From positions 161,476-225,475 of the forward strand of contig NW_019775643.1 of the NCBI RefSeq assembly GCF_001039355.2: a stretch of DNA of 64,000 nt. The letters run 5' to 3'. A program made the translations under genes and the position numbers. Positions 51,501 to 63,964 of the stretch are shown here, in pieces; within the stretch, counting starts at the first letter, position 1; every line of letters starts with the position of its first letter. The DNA is from Lingula anatina. Taxonomy: Eukaryota > Brachiopoda > Lingulata > Lingulida > Lingulidae. The notes beneath the pieces were generated by a model that was not told where the DNA came from, did no database searches, and saw nothing but the letters and a program-made list of their open reading frames with translations.

Positions 51501-53059
51501 AGAATAAACCACTACTTAAACATCCATTATTTTGTCTGCTTGCAGTCAGACTTCAAAAGGGAAAAATAAATATAACAACAGCATCCTCATTGTGACATGT
51601 TGGTAACAAAAGCTATCAACAAAAGAACTATTCAGTATTTCTACTGAAATTACACAAATGATAATTTTCATATGTATAATTAACACAGCTGACACATTTA
51701 ATCCACAACACTTACATTGCCCTTTTTATTGACCCAAACTTCCACATTCTCTGGACTAAAGTTATCCTGCTCCATCAAAGCATTATATTCCCACTGCAGT
51801 CTGGCATTCTCATCCTTCAGAGACTGGTGATATTTTTTGTATTCTTCCAACAGTTCTTGTATGACCAGAAAAAGAGACCTGGGATTTGTATTGTCCCAAT
51901 TGGCTAAATGCTGAAATTGGAGAAGAGATAACAAATTCAGTCTTTAGAAAATAAATTCTAGAAATAGATTCATTTACCAAGGTTAAAAACTAAAAATAAA
52001 TTAAGGTGCTTGTTCTGTACCATATATTTGTGAATAGCCATTAGTCATTTAATATGCTCAGTAACATATATAGTGGGAAACTGAACAATAACATACAATA
52101 TAAATGTGAAATATACATATGGTTACTGAAGTTATCAACTATCAAAACTTCTAAAATTAAGTTAAACCTTAAATACTATAATATACTTCTAAAGACAAAC
52201 TTTTTTAAGGAGAGCATAAAATCTACACTTCATCTCTGTGTATCAACTTACACTTATATTTTCAATTTGTGGCCAAAAGTCCTTGTCTTCTGCACTAAAA
52301 AGGAAATCTGGTGGATCATCTGGAGAACAACTGTTGAATATAATCTCCCCTAAAATAAAGTAACATGTACAGCCATGTAATTTTTACCTCGTTCTCCTCC
52401 AAAACTGGTTCCCTTTACAGAAATGTGAGACTTGAGGTCACAGGTAAGCAAAATATTGGGCAAATATCTGGGCAGAGCCACTAGGTGACCATCATTATAC
52501 AGTTGTGTGCACCTATATCTTTCATGTGTTAGCACTCCCATTTACCTTTTCTGATATGCTATATGTGATTATATTTGATGCTCCATACTCACACGTGAGA
52601 GAATTTCCAGCATAGGGAATAACCACTTTAAATCTATCACCACATGGTATGTTGGTCAGAGATGGAGCCCTTGAAGAAAAAGGCGTAGCAGTCAGGATGA
52701 AATTTTAAAAAAGAAATTATTCAAAAATGTTTTTCATTACCTAGGGTTTACATGAGTGATTTCTTTTATTCAGAAAATTAGTCAAGCACATGATTTACAT
52801 ATATTGGAGCTCACGGTGTCTGAAATGTATCACTTAATGCAAGTCAGTGACACAGTGACAAAGACATCATAATGATTGAGAAAAATTGAAAGGATGTGAT
52901 GTATCTCAGTCTCCCTTGGACAGATAGATTTTCTTACCCTGATTTTATGTCTGTTACTCGCACAGACCCAGCACATATTCCAACTTTTCCTTCAGTCAGG
53001 AGAGATTCTACGAATGTTGCAATCTTTGGGGCAAAAATATTGGGTAAATTAGTACCCAT
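48203..53059 (-). CDS. BABAM2: BRISC and BRCA1-A complex member 2 (BRE)
   Basis: BABAM2 is the scaffold that links BRCC36 and MERIT40 in the nuclear BRCA1-A complex and the cytosolic BRISC deubiquitinase. Minus-strand exons: 53059-52938, 52669-52593, 52349-52252, 51910-51716, 51223-51152, 50678-50578, 50300-50201, 50068-49998, 49781-49699, 49363-49213, and a last exon present twice (48456-48402 or 48257-48203). All are GT-AG and in phase. The joined protein is 374 aa (human 383). Diagnostic stretches are [63 protein letters not shown], and [13 protein letters not shown] near the end. The two last-exon copies encode [18 protein letters not shown] and the same with F to L. The family folds as tandem ubiquitin-E2-variant (UEV) domains without a catalytic cysteine. 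The gene starts about 130 bp from DDX28, head-to-head. Confidence 0.95.
48368..48368. other. Ambiguous base marking a contig junction
   Basis: A lone N sits between the two copies of the BABAM2 terminal-exon segment, as at 9,438. It is probably a scaffold join. Confidence 0.75.
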
Positions 53060-53188
53060 GGCAAATAAATTTCAAAAATAATCCTCACATATCACATCCC
53101 ATCTAATAAACGGAAGCGGAAATCAAAATGTCAAAAGGGTAAGTAATTGATGTCGATACTGCAACCTAACACGATGTTCGCTACAAAC
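53060..53188. promoter_or_regulatory. Likely bidirectional promoter of BABAM2 and DDX28
   Basis: The two start codons face away from each other, 129 bp apart (or 90 bp if DDX28 starts at the in-frame ATG at 53,150). Both genes read outward, so their promoters must overlap or lie here. I see no clear TATA box. A donor-like site (AAAAGG followed by GTAAGT, about 53,139) also lies in this interval and could end a short untranslated exon. Confidence 0.55.
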
Positions 53189-56100
53189 ATGGGACGTGAA
53201 GCAGTTCTTCGTTTACACTCTCCTATTCATTTTTCGTTGTGCAGACGGTGTATGGTAAGCCTGATTTACTTAACTCTAACGTAGCTGTTTTGCATTATCT
53301 TTTTGTTAAAGATTAGTTCACTCTTACTTGTAGTAGAATCTACGGCTCCTAACTCCAAAAAACGTTGCTCCATTTTACACTTACAGTACTTAGCGTGTCT
53401 TACACATTACAGTTTAGGGACATTTAATGTCACTTCATTTTCAGGCATACTTCTCCAATGAAGAACCTTCTCCCACCATCACTGTCCCACAGCCTTTGGT
53501 GAAGAAGATCCAGAAAGCTCTGATTAGAAAGGAAGTAGAGCGGATTGAAAAAATGAACGAAAAGTAAGCAATGTAGGTTGTTGAAGAGAATCCATACATA
53601 TATTCATACTGGTATTTCAGTATGAAACTAACATGATCCTATTGTTTTAAATCCTTATTTACTCCTGTGCATACTGTATGATTTATTATTTTAGATATAT
53701 TATTTGAGGCCATGTATATATGGAGTATCTGCATTTATGAATTATACATGTATGTATCTATTACATTTGAATTTGAACCTTAAATGATGAAGAAAAATCT
53801 CATCATTATCAGTGAAAACAATTATCTGTAAATGTACATGGAATTGATTCCCACTGCCATACTCACATGGCTTGCAATCGCCTAGCTATATCCTCTTTTT
53901 TATCTAAGACTTAGGCCTAAGGGTCCACTGATCATCAAGTGCAAGAGAAAAGCCTACAATCACTACACTGGGGAGGCATTCTCAAAGTTTAAACCAGAAC
54001 TGTTGGCTTCACATGGATGGAAGCATCACAAGTCTGTGGGTGACTATTTTGTCATAAATGGAAAAAGACCAGTAAGTTTGATACTAGTACTTTTATAAAG
54101 AGATATATACAGAATAACTTATATTAATACAGCTGATCGATAAATGTGAACAAGTAGACACATGAAGGAGCACTAGAAAAAAGTTGAACTTTACTGTTAA
54201 TTGTGAAAAAAAATGTGGAATGGCAGAGCCAACTGCATTAAGATATTGATAATGTCATGTATGTTGCTGTGTACGTACCACTTTACAAATGTAACCTTTT
54301 TTTTTATTAAATTGTGTTATTGAAATAATCTCACTTTGTAGAACCCTGCACTCCAAAGTGGCTTAAAATTTGAAGACTTTGGTCTCCATGAAGCAATTAC
54401 GAAAAGTTTGCATAGCATGAACATAAAGGAGCCCACCCACATACAGGTATATGTAAGCCCACCCACATACAGGTATATGTAAGCCCACCCACATACAGGT
54501 ATATGTAAGCCCACCCACATACAGGTATATGTAAGCCCACCCACATACAGGTATATGTAAGCCCACCCACATACAGGTATATGTAAGCCCACCCACATAC
54601 AGGTATATGTAAGCCCATCCACATACAGGTATATGTAAGCCCACCCACATACAGGTATATGTAAGCCCACCCACATACAGGTATATGTAAGCCCATCCAC
54701 ATGCAGTTATATGTAAGCCCACCCACATACAGGTATATGTAAGCCCACCCACATACAGGTATATGTAAGCCCACCCACGTACAGGTATATGTAAGACTGG
54801 CATGGGGAAACTTCTACTGTCTTCAGCAGCAGTTTCAGAAGGGGGGTTCTTTTCCTGAAAAAGTGGACCTTTTCCCATAAAAACTTCATGTACCTAGATC
54901 AAATTTTACCCAGACTGGACCTTTTCCCAGCAAAAGGGGTGGTTCTTTCGAACCTTCCGAACCCCCCCACCTGGCTACAGGCCTGTTCAGTCAATTTCAA
55001 ACCCTATTCTTCAAAGTATGAAGCTGAATTACATAAACTTGGCAGTAAAGGACAGTTGCAGATAAGAAATTTAAGATTTTTAGGTACTGATACACATAGT
55101 TTAAGAAACTGTGGTATTTATTTATTAGCATTACATATGTTGATAACCTCACACCAACATGAAAGTACATGTTTGAATTTTTTTTAATAATCCAAATTGT
55201 GCACCAATGGATATTAATGGCATTTAATTCAGATTGAGAATTCTGATACAGTTTTGTTTGAGTTTTGATTACAATATTGAGATTCTAGATAACCTAGTAC
55301 ATGAAATACATTGGAGGTACAATTTTGCAATCTACTTTTTTAAGGCTCTAACAATCCCAGAGATGCTAAACAATAACAACGTGATATGTGCTGCAGAAAC
55401 AGGTATGAAACTTTGATTTGCATTTTTGATAAAGTAATTTCATTGTGCAATAGTTACATTGTGTATGATATAAATAAACTTTCTTTAAAATCTGATGTTA
55501 TTATTGACTCATAGAAATACAGTAGCTGCCATTCTTCTTCTCAATTTTTCTTATATATAATGTTTTTTCCTCTCGCCTTTTTTCTAGGGAGTGGGAAGAC
55601 TCTTGCGTATCTGCTACCCATCCTTCACATGCTGAAAATTAATCCATTTGATGGGCTCGACCAACGCCCAAACTGTCCACGAAGTGTAATAGTTGTTCCA
55701 GCAAGAGAGCTGGTGGATCAGGTTTATGTGAGTTATTTCAAACATTCTAGGGTATGATGTGCATTAAGTTTAACTGGACATAGCAGAAAATGTTTGTAAA
55801 TTATAGTCAGATTGATACAGATTCTACCAAGAGTTTTTTTCTTGCCTGTTCAGAGATTGACATATCACAGAGCATGAGAAGTTATCATGTTTTTTTAAAA
55901 GCTGATTTTCTCCAAATGGATTTAGTAATTGATGATTTAGGAAATGAAAATGTTTTGAAAAGGATATCAGATTGACTAAAGGTTAAGTAATCACAAGTTT
56001 ATAATGTTATTTTTTCAATGTTTATTTCAGTATGTTGCACGTAGAATAATGGATAATTTACATCTCTCGGTGCTTGCTTTGAGTGGTGGACATAAAGCAA

Positions 56101-59100
56101 AGGTACTGCACTACTTCAGAGTTGTTACAAAATCTAATCTGAAAAGAACAAACTGTCATGTAGTTCAAGTAGTGTTAATATTATTTAAAGTACCAGAGAG
56201 TATAATGTAAAAAACTTCTGGCATATCATTATATTACTTTATTGTAATAACATTACTTTTTGCTGCAAATAACAACAATGAAAAAGAAATTTAAACAAGT
56301 AATTTTCACCTGGCATTAAAGATTTAGATTTTTTAAAGAAAATAACAATATAAATGAAACTCTTTACCATAAAGAGCTGTTTGTGTGATATGATAAATCA
56401 GTGAATTTTATTCCAGTTTTTCGAAAAAAAGGAAAAAGTAGATATGGTGGTAGGCACTCCTGGAACATTAATTTCAGCCATGAAAGAAGGTAAATTATGA
56501 TCAAATTTTTATAACTAGAGGTCAAACTTTAGTTGTACATATATAAGATATTAAATGATCATGCATATAAAAGAATATAATTGTTATCACTGGATAGGCT
56601 GCTTCACATGTACTATACATATACTATAAATAAACTGTATGTACTATACATATACTATAAATAAAATGTATGTAATATACATATATATTTTATAGGTCAT
56701 TTTGATTTGAGTGCAGCGGAGCACTTGGTTCTGGATGAAGGTGACACTCTACTGGATGATAGTTTCGCTACATTTGTCAGTCGCTTGTTCAAAAATATAC
56801 AGGTATGATACAAACACACTGGCATCTTAATTGTTTCAGAAGTTCACAAAATGAAAGATTTTATTCAAAATTTTCCCAATAGAGTTATTGAACATTAGCT
56901 AGGTCAACAAAATTCCGTGTGAACACCCAGAGAGGAAATAATTTTATCATTACATCCTGTGTCTGTCTATTATTTGTTTGTTCACTTCAGTTTGGTTGTC
57001 CCTCTAAATTTTTTGCTCAACTGTTTGATATATCTTTATTATTGTTGCCCTTCCTAAAGGTTGGTCAGAGTGCCAGTGGTATGCTGGGGGCTGCACAGTT
57101 GGCCATAGTGGGAGCCACACTGCCCCGGGGACTGGATACAGTGTTAGAGGACATAGCTCCAGTAAGTGACCACCTGTCATGCACTATTCCTGACAGTCAC
57201 TCTCCAGTTGGTCTCGTGTCATTAGAGATTTGTCTTGCCTCTCAACAAGGCTTGTGTTGGCAATCACACATTTTCTTTGCTGTTCTGACAATAATATAAA
57301 GGAAAATATGTTTCATTATTTTTGCAATGATTTACTGAAAATACTTATTTTCCTAATATTTAGAGTATGTTACTATAACTCTTAGTTGAAGTGTTCATTT
57401 TATGTCATAGGAAGGGTTCTTGAAGAAAAGAGCATTTTATATTAGCAGTTGAATAACATAGTAAAATATAAATAGTAAACGGCTATCAAAGAAATCAAAT
57501 GCTTCTTCACTAGCAAGTTGTTTTTATTTTAATGACCTTGATTGATAACTGGAAGCTCTTGCATACAGAAAGAAGAGGTGCATCTTTTCTTTTATATTAC
57601 AGATTGAAAGTTTTACCAAAGTGACTACAAAGCACTTGCACAAATTGATGCCTCATGTGCCACAGAAGTTTGTCAGACTTACACCCAAAAAGCAAGGAGG
57701 TTAGTTTTATACTGTATTTCTTCATTGATTAATTTTAAGTGTAAAAGAAACTTTGCACTGAAAGTATGCTATATGATGCACAGGGTTTTTTCTTTATCTT
57801 TAAACATTTATTTGATCTTATTTGTAAGATGAAGTGCCTTGAAAAAACAACTGAAGAAAATTGTTATTAACTTTGTTCAGCAATAACTCTTTCAGAATAC
57901 ATGCTGAAACTAGCCAGAGAGTTGCAGAGGAAAGAAGTTCCTGTAATGGTGTTCTGTAATAGCGTCAAGACATGCTACTGGCTGTCCAGGTTCCTCAAGG
58001 AGAATGGGGTGGAGTGCATGGAGTTGCATAAACAATTGGACAGAAAGGTGAAAAAGAAAATAATTTAAATAAACACTCCTGTTTTACAGTCAAAGTCTAA
58101 AGTAGAGTTTTTAATGCTGATCAATTTTTATATTTTAGGAAAGGGCAGGAAGATTTCAAAGATTTCGTAGAAGAGAATTCAACATCCTTATCTGCTCTGA
58201 TATTGCCTCAAGGGGACTGGATACCACGTGGGTATGTTGAAATAATTCATCACCTGAAAAATTCCAGGGATTTTCATAAAATAATTTTATTATCGCATGA
58301 TATCAGTTAATATAAAGACAATTGAGGATATTGTTTATGGTTATGAGATTGTCATTGTTAGGAAGAGTTGACCACTGCTCATTATCATTCTCCACTATCC
58401 ATATCATAGTTGTCTATCTAGAGCTAAAAGAGCAACCCGCAATGAGAGGTATCAGATCAAAAGTTCCTTTGAACTGTTGAAACAGTTATTGATATTAGAT
58501 TTACACATATGTAGAAATATATTGCTTTAAATTAGTGAGCATATTCTCCAAAAATCAATGCATGATCAAGCCCCTAAATGAAGGATCAAAACATGCCTCA
58601 TTGGTAAACTTCACCTCCCCCAATCTCATTAAAAGATTTTTAAACCACATTAATTACGTTTTGATTTTCAAAACTTCAGGTTCAGCATATAGTAAATTTT
58701 GACTTCCCGCGCTTCATGTCGGACTATATCCACCGTGTTGGGAGGGTGGGGCGAGTGGGCAGTGAACAGCCTGGCTTTGTCACCAGTCTGGTCATCCATA
58801 ATTGGGACGTGGAGCTGTTGTGGCAGATTGAGGTAAGCACGTCTGGTTTGGAGACAAAATAATGAAAAATAGTTCTTTGATATTTCCGACTATTTCTGAT
58901 TGCAGACGGTAAGATAAAAGAGTCTGTGACAGGAGGCAAATTGGAAATTTGAAAAAAGTTAAATAAAGTTGAAGATTGTGATGTCCAGTTAGGAAGAGAG
59001 ATCAGAATTGACGAGCTTGGTTTGATGTTTTAAAGGAAAGACACGATGTGTGTTTTAAACAATACTGTTTGAAGTACTGTGCATTGCGGGTCTACTTTAT

Positions 59101-59474
59101 GATGCAAACAACCAAACTTGGCTAGTTTGTTTTGTTTTTTTTTCCCTGTGGACTGCAAATTAAGTGGTTCACAATAAGTTGTGTATTAAGAGGGGACTCA
59201 AATGTCATCAGAAATTTGACAAACCCCATTTTGCATCAATAGTTTGATTGTTTAATTTACATGAAATATGTGTATAAAAATATGCCTATAACATCTTAAG
59301 CTGCTGCTTGTTGGTTGTTTCTAGTCCTTTATCTAAAATTAAATTTGATTGCATTTGCAGACGGCGGTGCGTCAGATGGAACAGTTTCACAACGTGAATG
59401 CAAACATCAAGCGCAAACTCCAGGGGCGGCATGCAAGGAAAAAGGAGATAGAGGAGGCCATGGCGGGGAGATAA
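53189..59474 (+). CDS. DDX28: DEAD-box RNA helicase DDX28, mitochondrial type (15 exons)
   Basis: DDX28 is an RNA helicase of mitochondrial RNA granules needed for large mitoribosomal subunit assembly. Exons: 53189-53254, 53445-53563, 53909-54071, 54342-54446, 55345-55402, 55588-55727, 56031-56102, 56417-56489, 56696-56802, 57060-57161, 57603-57699, 57881-58047, 58139-58231, 58680-58832, 59361-59474; 542 aa (human about 540). The chosen ATG has the best context (A at -3, G at +4); in-frame ATGs at 53,150 and 53,174 would add a few residues. The arginine-containing N-terminus suits a mitochondrial presequence. Motifs: Q motif PTHIQ with IP three residues on, AETGSGKT (168-175), [15 protein letters not shown], motif II DEGD (279-282, not DEAD), GAT (319-321), [17 protein letters not shown] (472-479). 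Exon 12 may instead start at 57,896 (15 nt shorter, in frame). Intron 4 begins inside a minisatellite. Confidence 0.95.
54431..54794. repeat. 26-bp minisatellite made of a DDX28 exon-intron boundary
   Basis: Fourteen head-to-tail units of exactly 26 bp. Each unit is the last 16 nt of DDX28 exon 4 (GCCCACCCACATACAG) followed by the first 10 nt of intron 4 (GTATATGTAA). Most units are identical. Units starting 54,613 and 54,691 have CCATCC; the 54,691 unit also reads CAGTT, which destroys the donor GT; the 54,769 unit has CACGTACAG. Only the first donor gives the correct helicase: reading on from it meets TAA at 54,480-54,482. The minus strand is open in all three frames across the array, giving spurious repeat proteins. 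Confidence 0.97.
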
Positions 59475-60458
59475 AACACCTGTAAAATTGTTACAGAGGA
59501 ATTTTTTTATTTTAAAATTAAAAGATTATTCTAATCCAAGTGTAAAAATAAATACTGTGTGCTATCCAGAAACAATCCGTCAACAATTTGGTGTTCCTCT
59601 CGTTATAAGTTACCGGTGTGTGACGGTCATGACTGCAACAGCATTGTCTACGCTTCACCCCTGTCGTACGTTCTGCAGATTTAAAGCTACTGTGCTATTT
59701 AATAAACGAATTAGTTAATCAGGAGGTGTGTTTGTGGTTTGGTGTAATGTGAAAATTGTCATTTATAGAAAGTTAAATGCGTTATTGTGGTGTCATTGAC
59801 ATTCTTATGGTGGTTACTGACCATCTCTGTCGAGTTTCTAACTTGAAATAAAGAAATGCCAGTGCATGGCTTATGACATGGGAACACTATGCTTTTTCCA
59901 GTCTCGCAAAGGAGCAATTTTGAATATGTATATTTTTGTTGCAAAACGGTTTAACCTGCTTTAAAGACCTGTAAAGACTGTTAAAAAGTGAATACTTTAA
60001 AAAAGAATATTATGGAAACAATCTCACGAGCGGTCAAAATATACTGTCTCAGTTTGAAAGAACAAGAAATAAGAATGTGTTTCGAAGTAACTATTGTGGT
60101 AGATCTTGTGATTCCGTGTTTTTCCTTCAACGGCCCACGAACAACTTTACCTGACCTTGGCATTTCTTAAACGATTTTGGATCAAATTTTCTGATTGATT
60201 TGTTACAAATGCTTTGTCTTCGTATTGACCTTACCGACGTTTGTTTATTAGCTGCCTTGCGATATATCGATTTCCTTTCTTTAAAATCAGTTCCAAAAGC
60301 TTTAGTTAACTAAAATGGCGGAGAGAAGCTGACTTCTTTATTTTTCTCTTGTTAAATAACTGATTTAGTATAGTCATAGGACATGTTTTCCACAGACACA
60401 ATATGACCTGAACACGACGGATATGTATAATTCCATACGTTTAGGATTACTTACCATT
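59475..60458. other. DDX28 3' end and upstream region of the lectin gene
   Basis: A poly(A) signal candidate AATAAA lies at 59,547-59,552, with further AATAAA motifs downstream. The rest is AT-rich and should contain the promoter and 5' untranslated region of the lectin-sushi gene. No other gene is seen. Confidence 0.5.
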
Positions 60459-62969
60459 ATGAAGGGAAAGGTAAGTGCGTCCTGTACATGTAAGACCATA
60501 TCGCATTGTATGTACTAAACTGTTCTCATACTGATGATTTTCTAATGATGTTTAATTGCAAATGATCAGGCTGGTGTAAATGAACATACAAATAGGTCGC
60601 CAATTTCTGCTCCAAATTCACTCGAACGTCCCTTTTAGACATATGGTTTGATGTTAATTATAAAAATTGTTCAGGTATTATTTCTGCAACTTACAAAACG
60701 TATGCGGTGACGGTCTCTTTGGGATTAAATGTTTCTTAGTACATATCTATATCTTTGTTTCTTAGTATATATATCTAACACGGTAGTATATCAGTGTACA
60801 GAACATTGTAAATTGGCAAATGCTATTGCCTGAGCTACAGAAGTAGATTTCAATTTGAATTTACTGAATAAGTGAAAATGATGAGAAACCGTGATCCAAT
60901 TTCCTTAATATAACTAAAATGCAAGCTTGACTATCAATATTGATCAGATGATAATCAGAAGTTATCAAAATCACTTTAAAATATTTGTTGTTTTGCATTG
61001 AATTAGAATGTGACATTCGAAAATTAACCCTAAACGTGTAAGTATTCAGCAGTTTCCTATTTGTTACCCATTTGTTATCGATCTGAAGTTAGGTTGGCAT
61101 ATTTTATTAAGGTGTTTTTATCGACTGGTTTTCTGTATCTGGGTTGTGCGGGACGCCTTTTCGGGCTGCATAAAGAACGTATCGGAAATCGATTTCCAGG
61201 TTTAATACACCGATATCGAAAACTGCGGATTTACCATTGTGGTAGGCAAAATAAATATTCTGTATACTTATGAATCAAATTCCATAATAGACATGCGCCA
61301 GAGGCCTATCATATGTAATTATTGCAATAAAATATTTACGTCAGTTGGGTATTTGGGTAATAGCTCCGATGTAAAATGATATTCCTTTGTTTTTTCAACA
61401 CACTCATGTTTAAAACACACTCATTTTTTATTTCAGGAGATTGTAGCAATTGTCTTTTTTGGCTTCTGCTTAATCCACCATGTGAAAGGTATGTGCTGGG
61501 ATTAATGTTAGACCCATATTTTAGACACAAGTAATTTTGAAATTGAAGGCTAAATTAGTGGCTTAAAGGTTAATTATATGTATGAGACAAACGTATCCGC
61601 TCAACACACCTAGTTCTGTTATATCTGGCCATCAAATGATATTATGCGAAAAACTTAATTATTATTAAATGACCATTCCTGTGTTCTTTTTGCAATCCCT
61701 TTTAGAGATTTTGATGTCTTATCTGTTAAAACGTCCACATCCTACGATTCATAAACTCACACCAAAAAAAGAACGCATTTCACGCTTCCTCAGTTTAAAG
61801 CTCAAATGCTACGGCAAGAACATTTTAATATGGCTTCTGATTTGCACTTATTCCAAAGGCGCCGCTTGTCCTTCCAACCAATGGTCCTTGGAGCAGGGCT
61901 TCTGCTACATCAGGAAGACTGGCAGTGTCGACTACTCCGCGGCAGAAACTGCCTGCCAGGGTTTGGGAGGATATCTGGCCACCGTGGCAGACAGTGGGGA
62001 GAACACCAGGATTTCAAGTATTACGTGAGTGAATGTGTTCAGATGCATATTTGTGTAATTCTAAATATTTAAGTCTTTTTAACATCTTTTTTACTCAATA
62101 CTTCATTGGATTACATTGTTGTCCAATGTTTTTAAACTTGGCGCATGTGCAATAATGTGAAGAAGGTAGTTGTTTGTGTCTGTGCATAAAATTCTGTTCA
62201 ACCAATAAAGAACTAAAAAAAAATCCTAGAATATAAACAGTTGATCAGTTACCAAAAAAATAGATAATGCACATAGAATTAAATGTATTTCAGCCCCGCC
62301 GGATTGGGATCGAGTCAGAAATTTTGGATTGGTCTCACTAAAAATACCAGTACATCTCTGTGGGTCCTGAATAACAACGAAAACACCACATATTTCAACT
62401 GGGGTCTCTCCCCCGTGGCCGAGCCCAATGGCGACGGAGACTGTGTCGTGTTTGGGCCAGGGGCCTACTGGTTTGACGAGAACTGCGCCACCACCGTCAA
62501 CGGATATATCTGTGAAAGACCAGGGGGTAAGAACTCGTTTATGTTTTGTTCTGTTTTTTTTTATTAATTCTCTCAAAATTGTATAAAACCAGGAGCATAT
62601 ACTCTGCATACATTAATGAAAACACCGATACCAACTACACACATCGCACACATAACCGAGAAAGAGATCTGTAGCTGGTGATAGGAACATCGTTGTGGAT
62701 TGTAAAATATGAGAATGATACATGTAATATATTCTGCACACTGATTATATACATGAAATAAACTTTTTATTTTCATTTTAGAATGTCCAACAGCGCAGAC
62801 GTTGACTCATGCCACGACAAATTCGACTCTGAATGTCATCGGCAACGTGATCGGGTACCAGTGTCATTCAGGCTATGAGCACAGTGACGGCACAGAGAAC
62901 AAGGCCGTGGAGTGCCTCGACTCAGGGTTGTGGTCTGAGACTCTAAGCGATTGTACTAGTAAGTATACT

Positions 62970-63006
<37 letters not shown>

Positions 63007-63964
63007 GTGTGTGTGTGTGCCTGCACGGGTGTATCTATGCGATTGTTAAATTGACTGAAAATGTTTTAACTAAATAATGTAAACACAAAAAATAAGATAA
63101 CCTTCTTTTCATTCAGTTGTTTCTTGTCTCTTACTGGTTTAAAAATCCATTATATTGGTATTCTGTAGAGGAAGCGTAAGTGCATCCGTCAAAAATGATA
63201 TTTGTATTGTCAATAACCATATCAAAAATAAAAACCTATCCAGGGAAAAACTGCTCGACCCCACCCACCGTAAATAACGCAGATATAGAGCCTGGATACA
63301 ACACGTTGTTCGAGTCCGAGTTGAACTACACGTGTCACAACGGGTACCAGTTTTCACCCGGAGTGAAGGAAATGATCATCTCATGCAATGCCAGCGGCAT
63401 GTGGAACGTCACACCACCGCATTGTACACGTGAGTTTATTTATTTATTTATTTATTTATTCATTTATTTATTTATTTAATTTTGTCCGCAAAAGAAGCCT
63501 CCTGCTCTGTGTAATGGCGGGGCTTTATTTCTACTTGCATGGCCATAATAATCACAGACATGTTCCTAAATTTGTCATAATGCCTACATGTCAGTTTTTT
63601 CCCTAAATAATGGCATATTTATTCTCTTACAAAAAAGAAAAATACCTGACAAGTATATAATGCATGATTATCTGTTGATAAAGAATATCACTAATTACAT
63701 GAGATCGAGGATAATATAGAAGACGGCGCCAAACGGGTTACTCATATTATCGTATTATCATACATCATATTATCGTTTCAGTTAAAACCTGCCCAGCCGT
63801 TCAAACCATACAGAACGGCGCCCCAGACACGACGGCCACCGCTGCCTTTACCACCGTCACATACAGCTGTAATACTGGCTACGAGTTCACGGATAACGAG
63901 ACGGTGAAATACGTGACCTGCCAAAACGATGCCACTTGGAACGATACCGTCAGTGACTGCAGGA
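60459..63964 (+). CDS. Secreted C-type lectin with sushi (CCP) domains, 3' partial
   Basis: Seven exons join in phase: 60459-60470, 61437-61488, 61859-62024, 62294-62526, 62782-62958, 63244-63429, 63782-63964, giving at least 336 aa; the gene continues past the window. The ATG at 60,459 gives MKGKEIVAIVFFGFCLIHHVKG, a good signal peptide; an in-frame ATG at 60,423 would add 12 residues before it. A C-type lectin domain follows (C25-C150) with WIGL, the EPN sugar/calcium motif and a WFDENC end in place of the usual WND. Three four-cysteine sushi domains follow (about 156-212, 217-274, 279-336), one per exon, all with phase-1 boundaries, as expected for shuffled modules. EPN predicts mannose-type binding. 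The product is probably an extracellular or membrane recognition protein. Similar domain sets occur in selectins and invertebrate lectins, but I do not assign orthology. Confidence 0.9.
62969..63001. repeat. CT microsatellite in lectin-gene intron 5
   Basis: A (CT)n tract starts about 10 bp after the exon 5 donor of the lectin-sushi gene and passes into a short GT-rich stretch. Confidence 0.9.
63434..63478. repeat. TTTA microsatellite in lectin-gene intron 6
   Basis: A (TTTA)n tract lies directly after the donor of exon 6. The YLFIYLFI-type frames crossing it are artefacts. Confidence 0.9.

Noticed and set aside
54431-54794. CRISPR-like regular repeat array
   Set aside because: Units are contiguous with no unique spacers, and the setting is an animal gene intron.
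54317-54889. Four minus-strand frames of 60-171 codons encoding repeated [18 protein letters not shown]
   Set aside because: They are the reverse complement of the 26-bp minisatellite, which happens to be open in all three minus frames. There is no independent sign of a gene.
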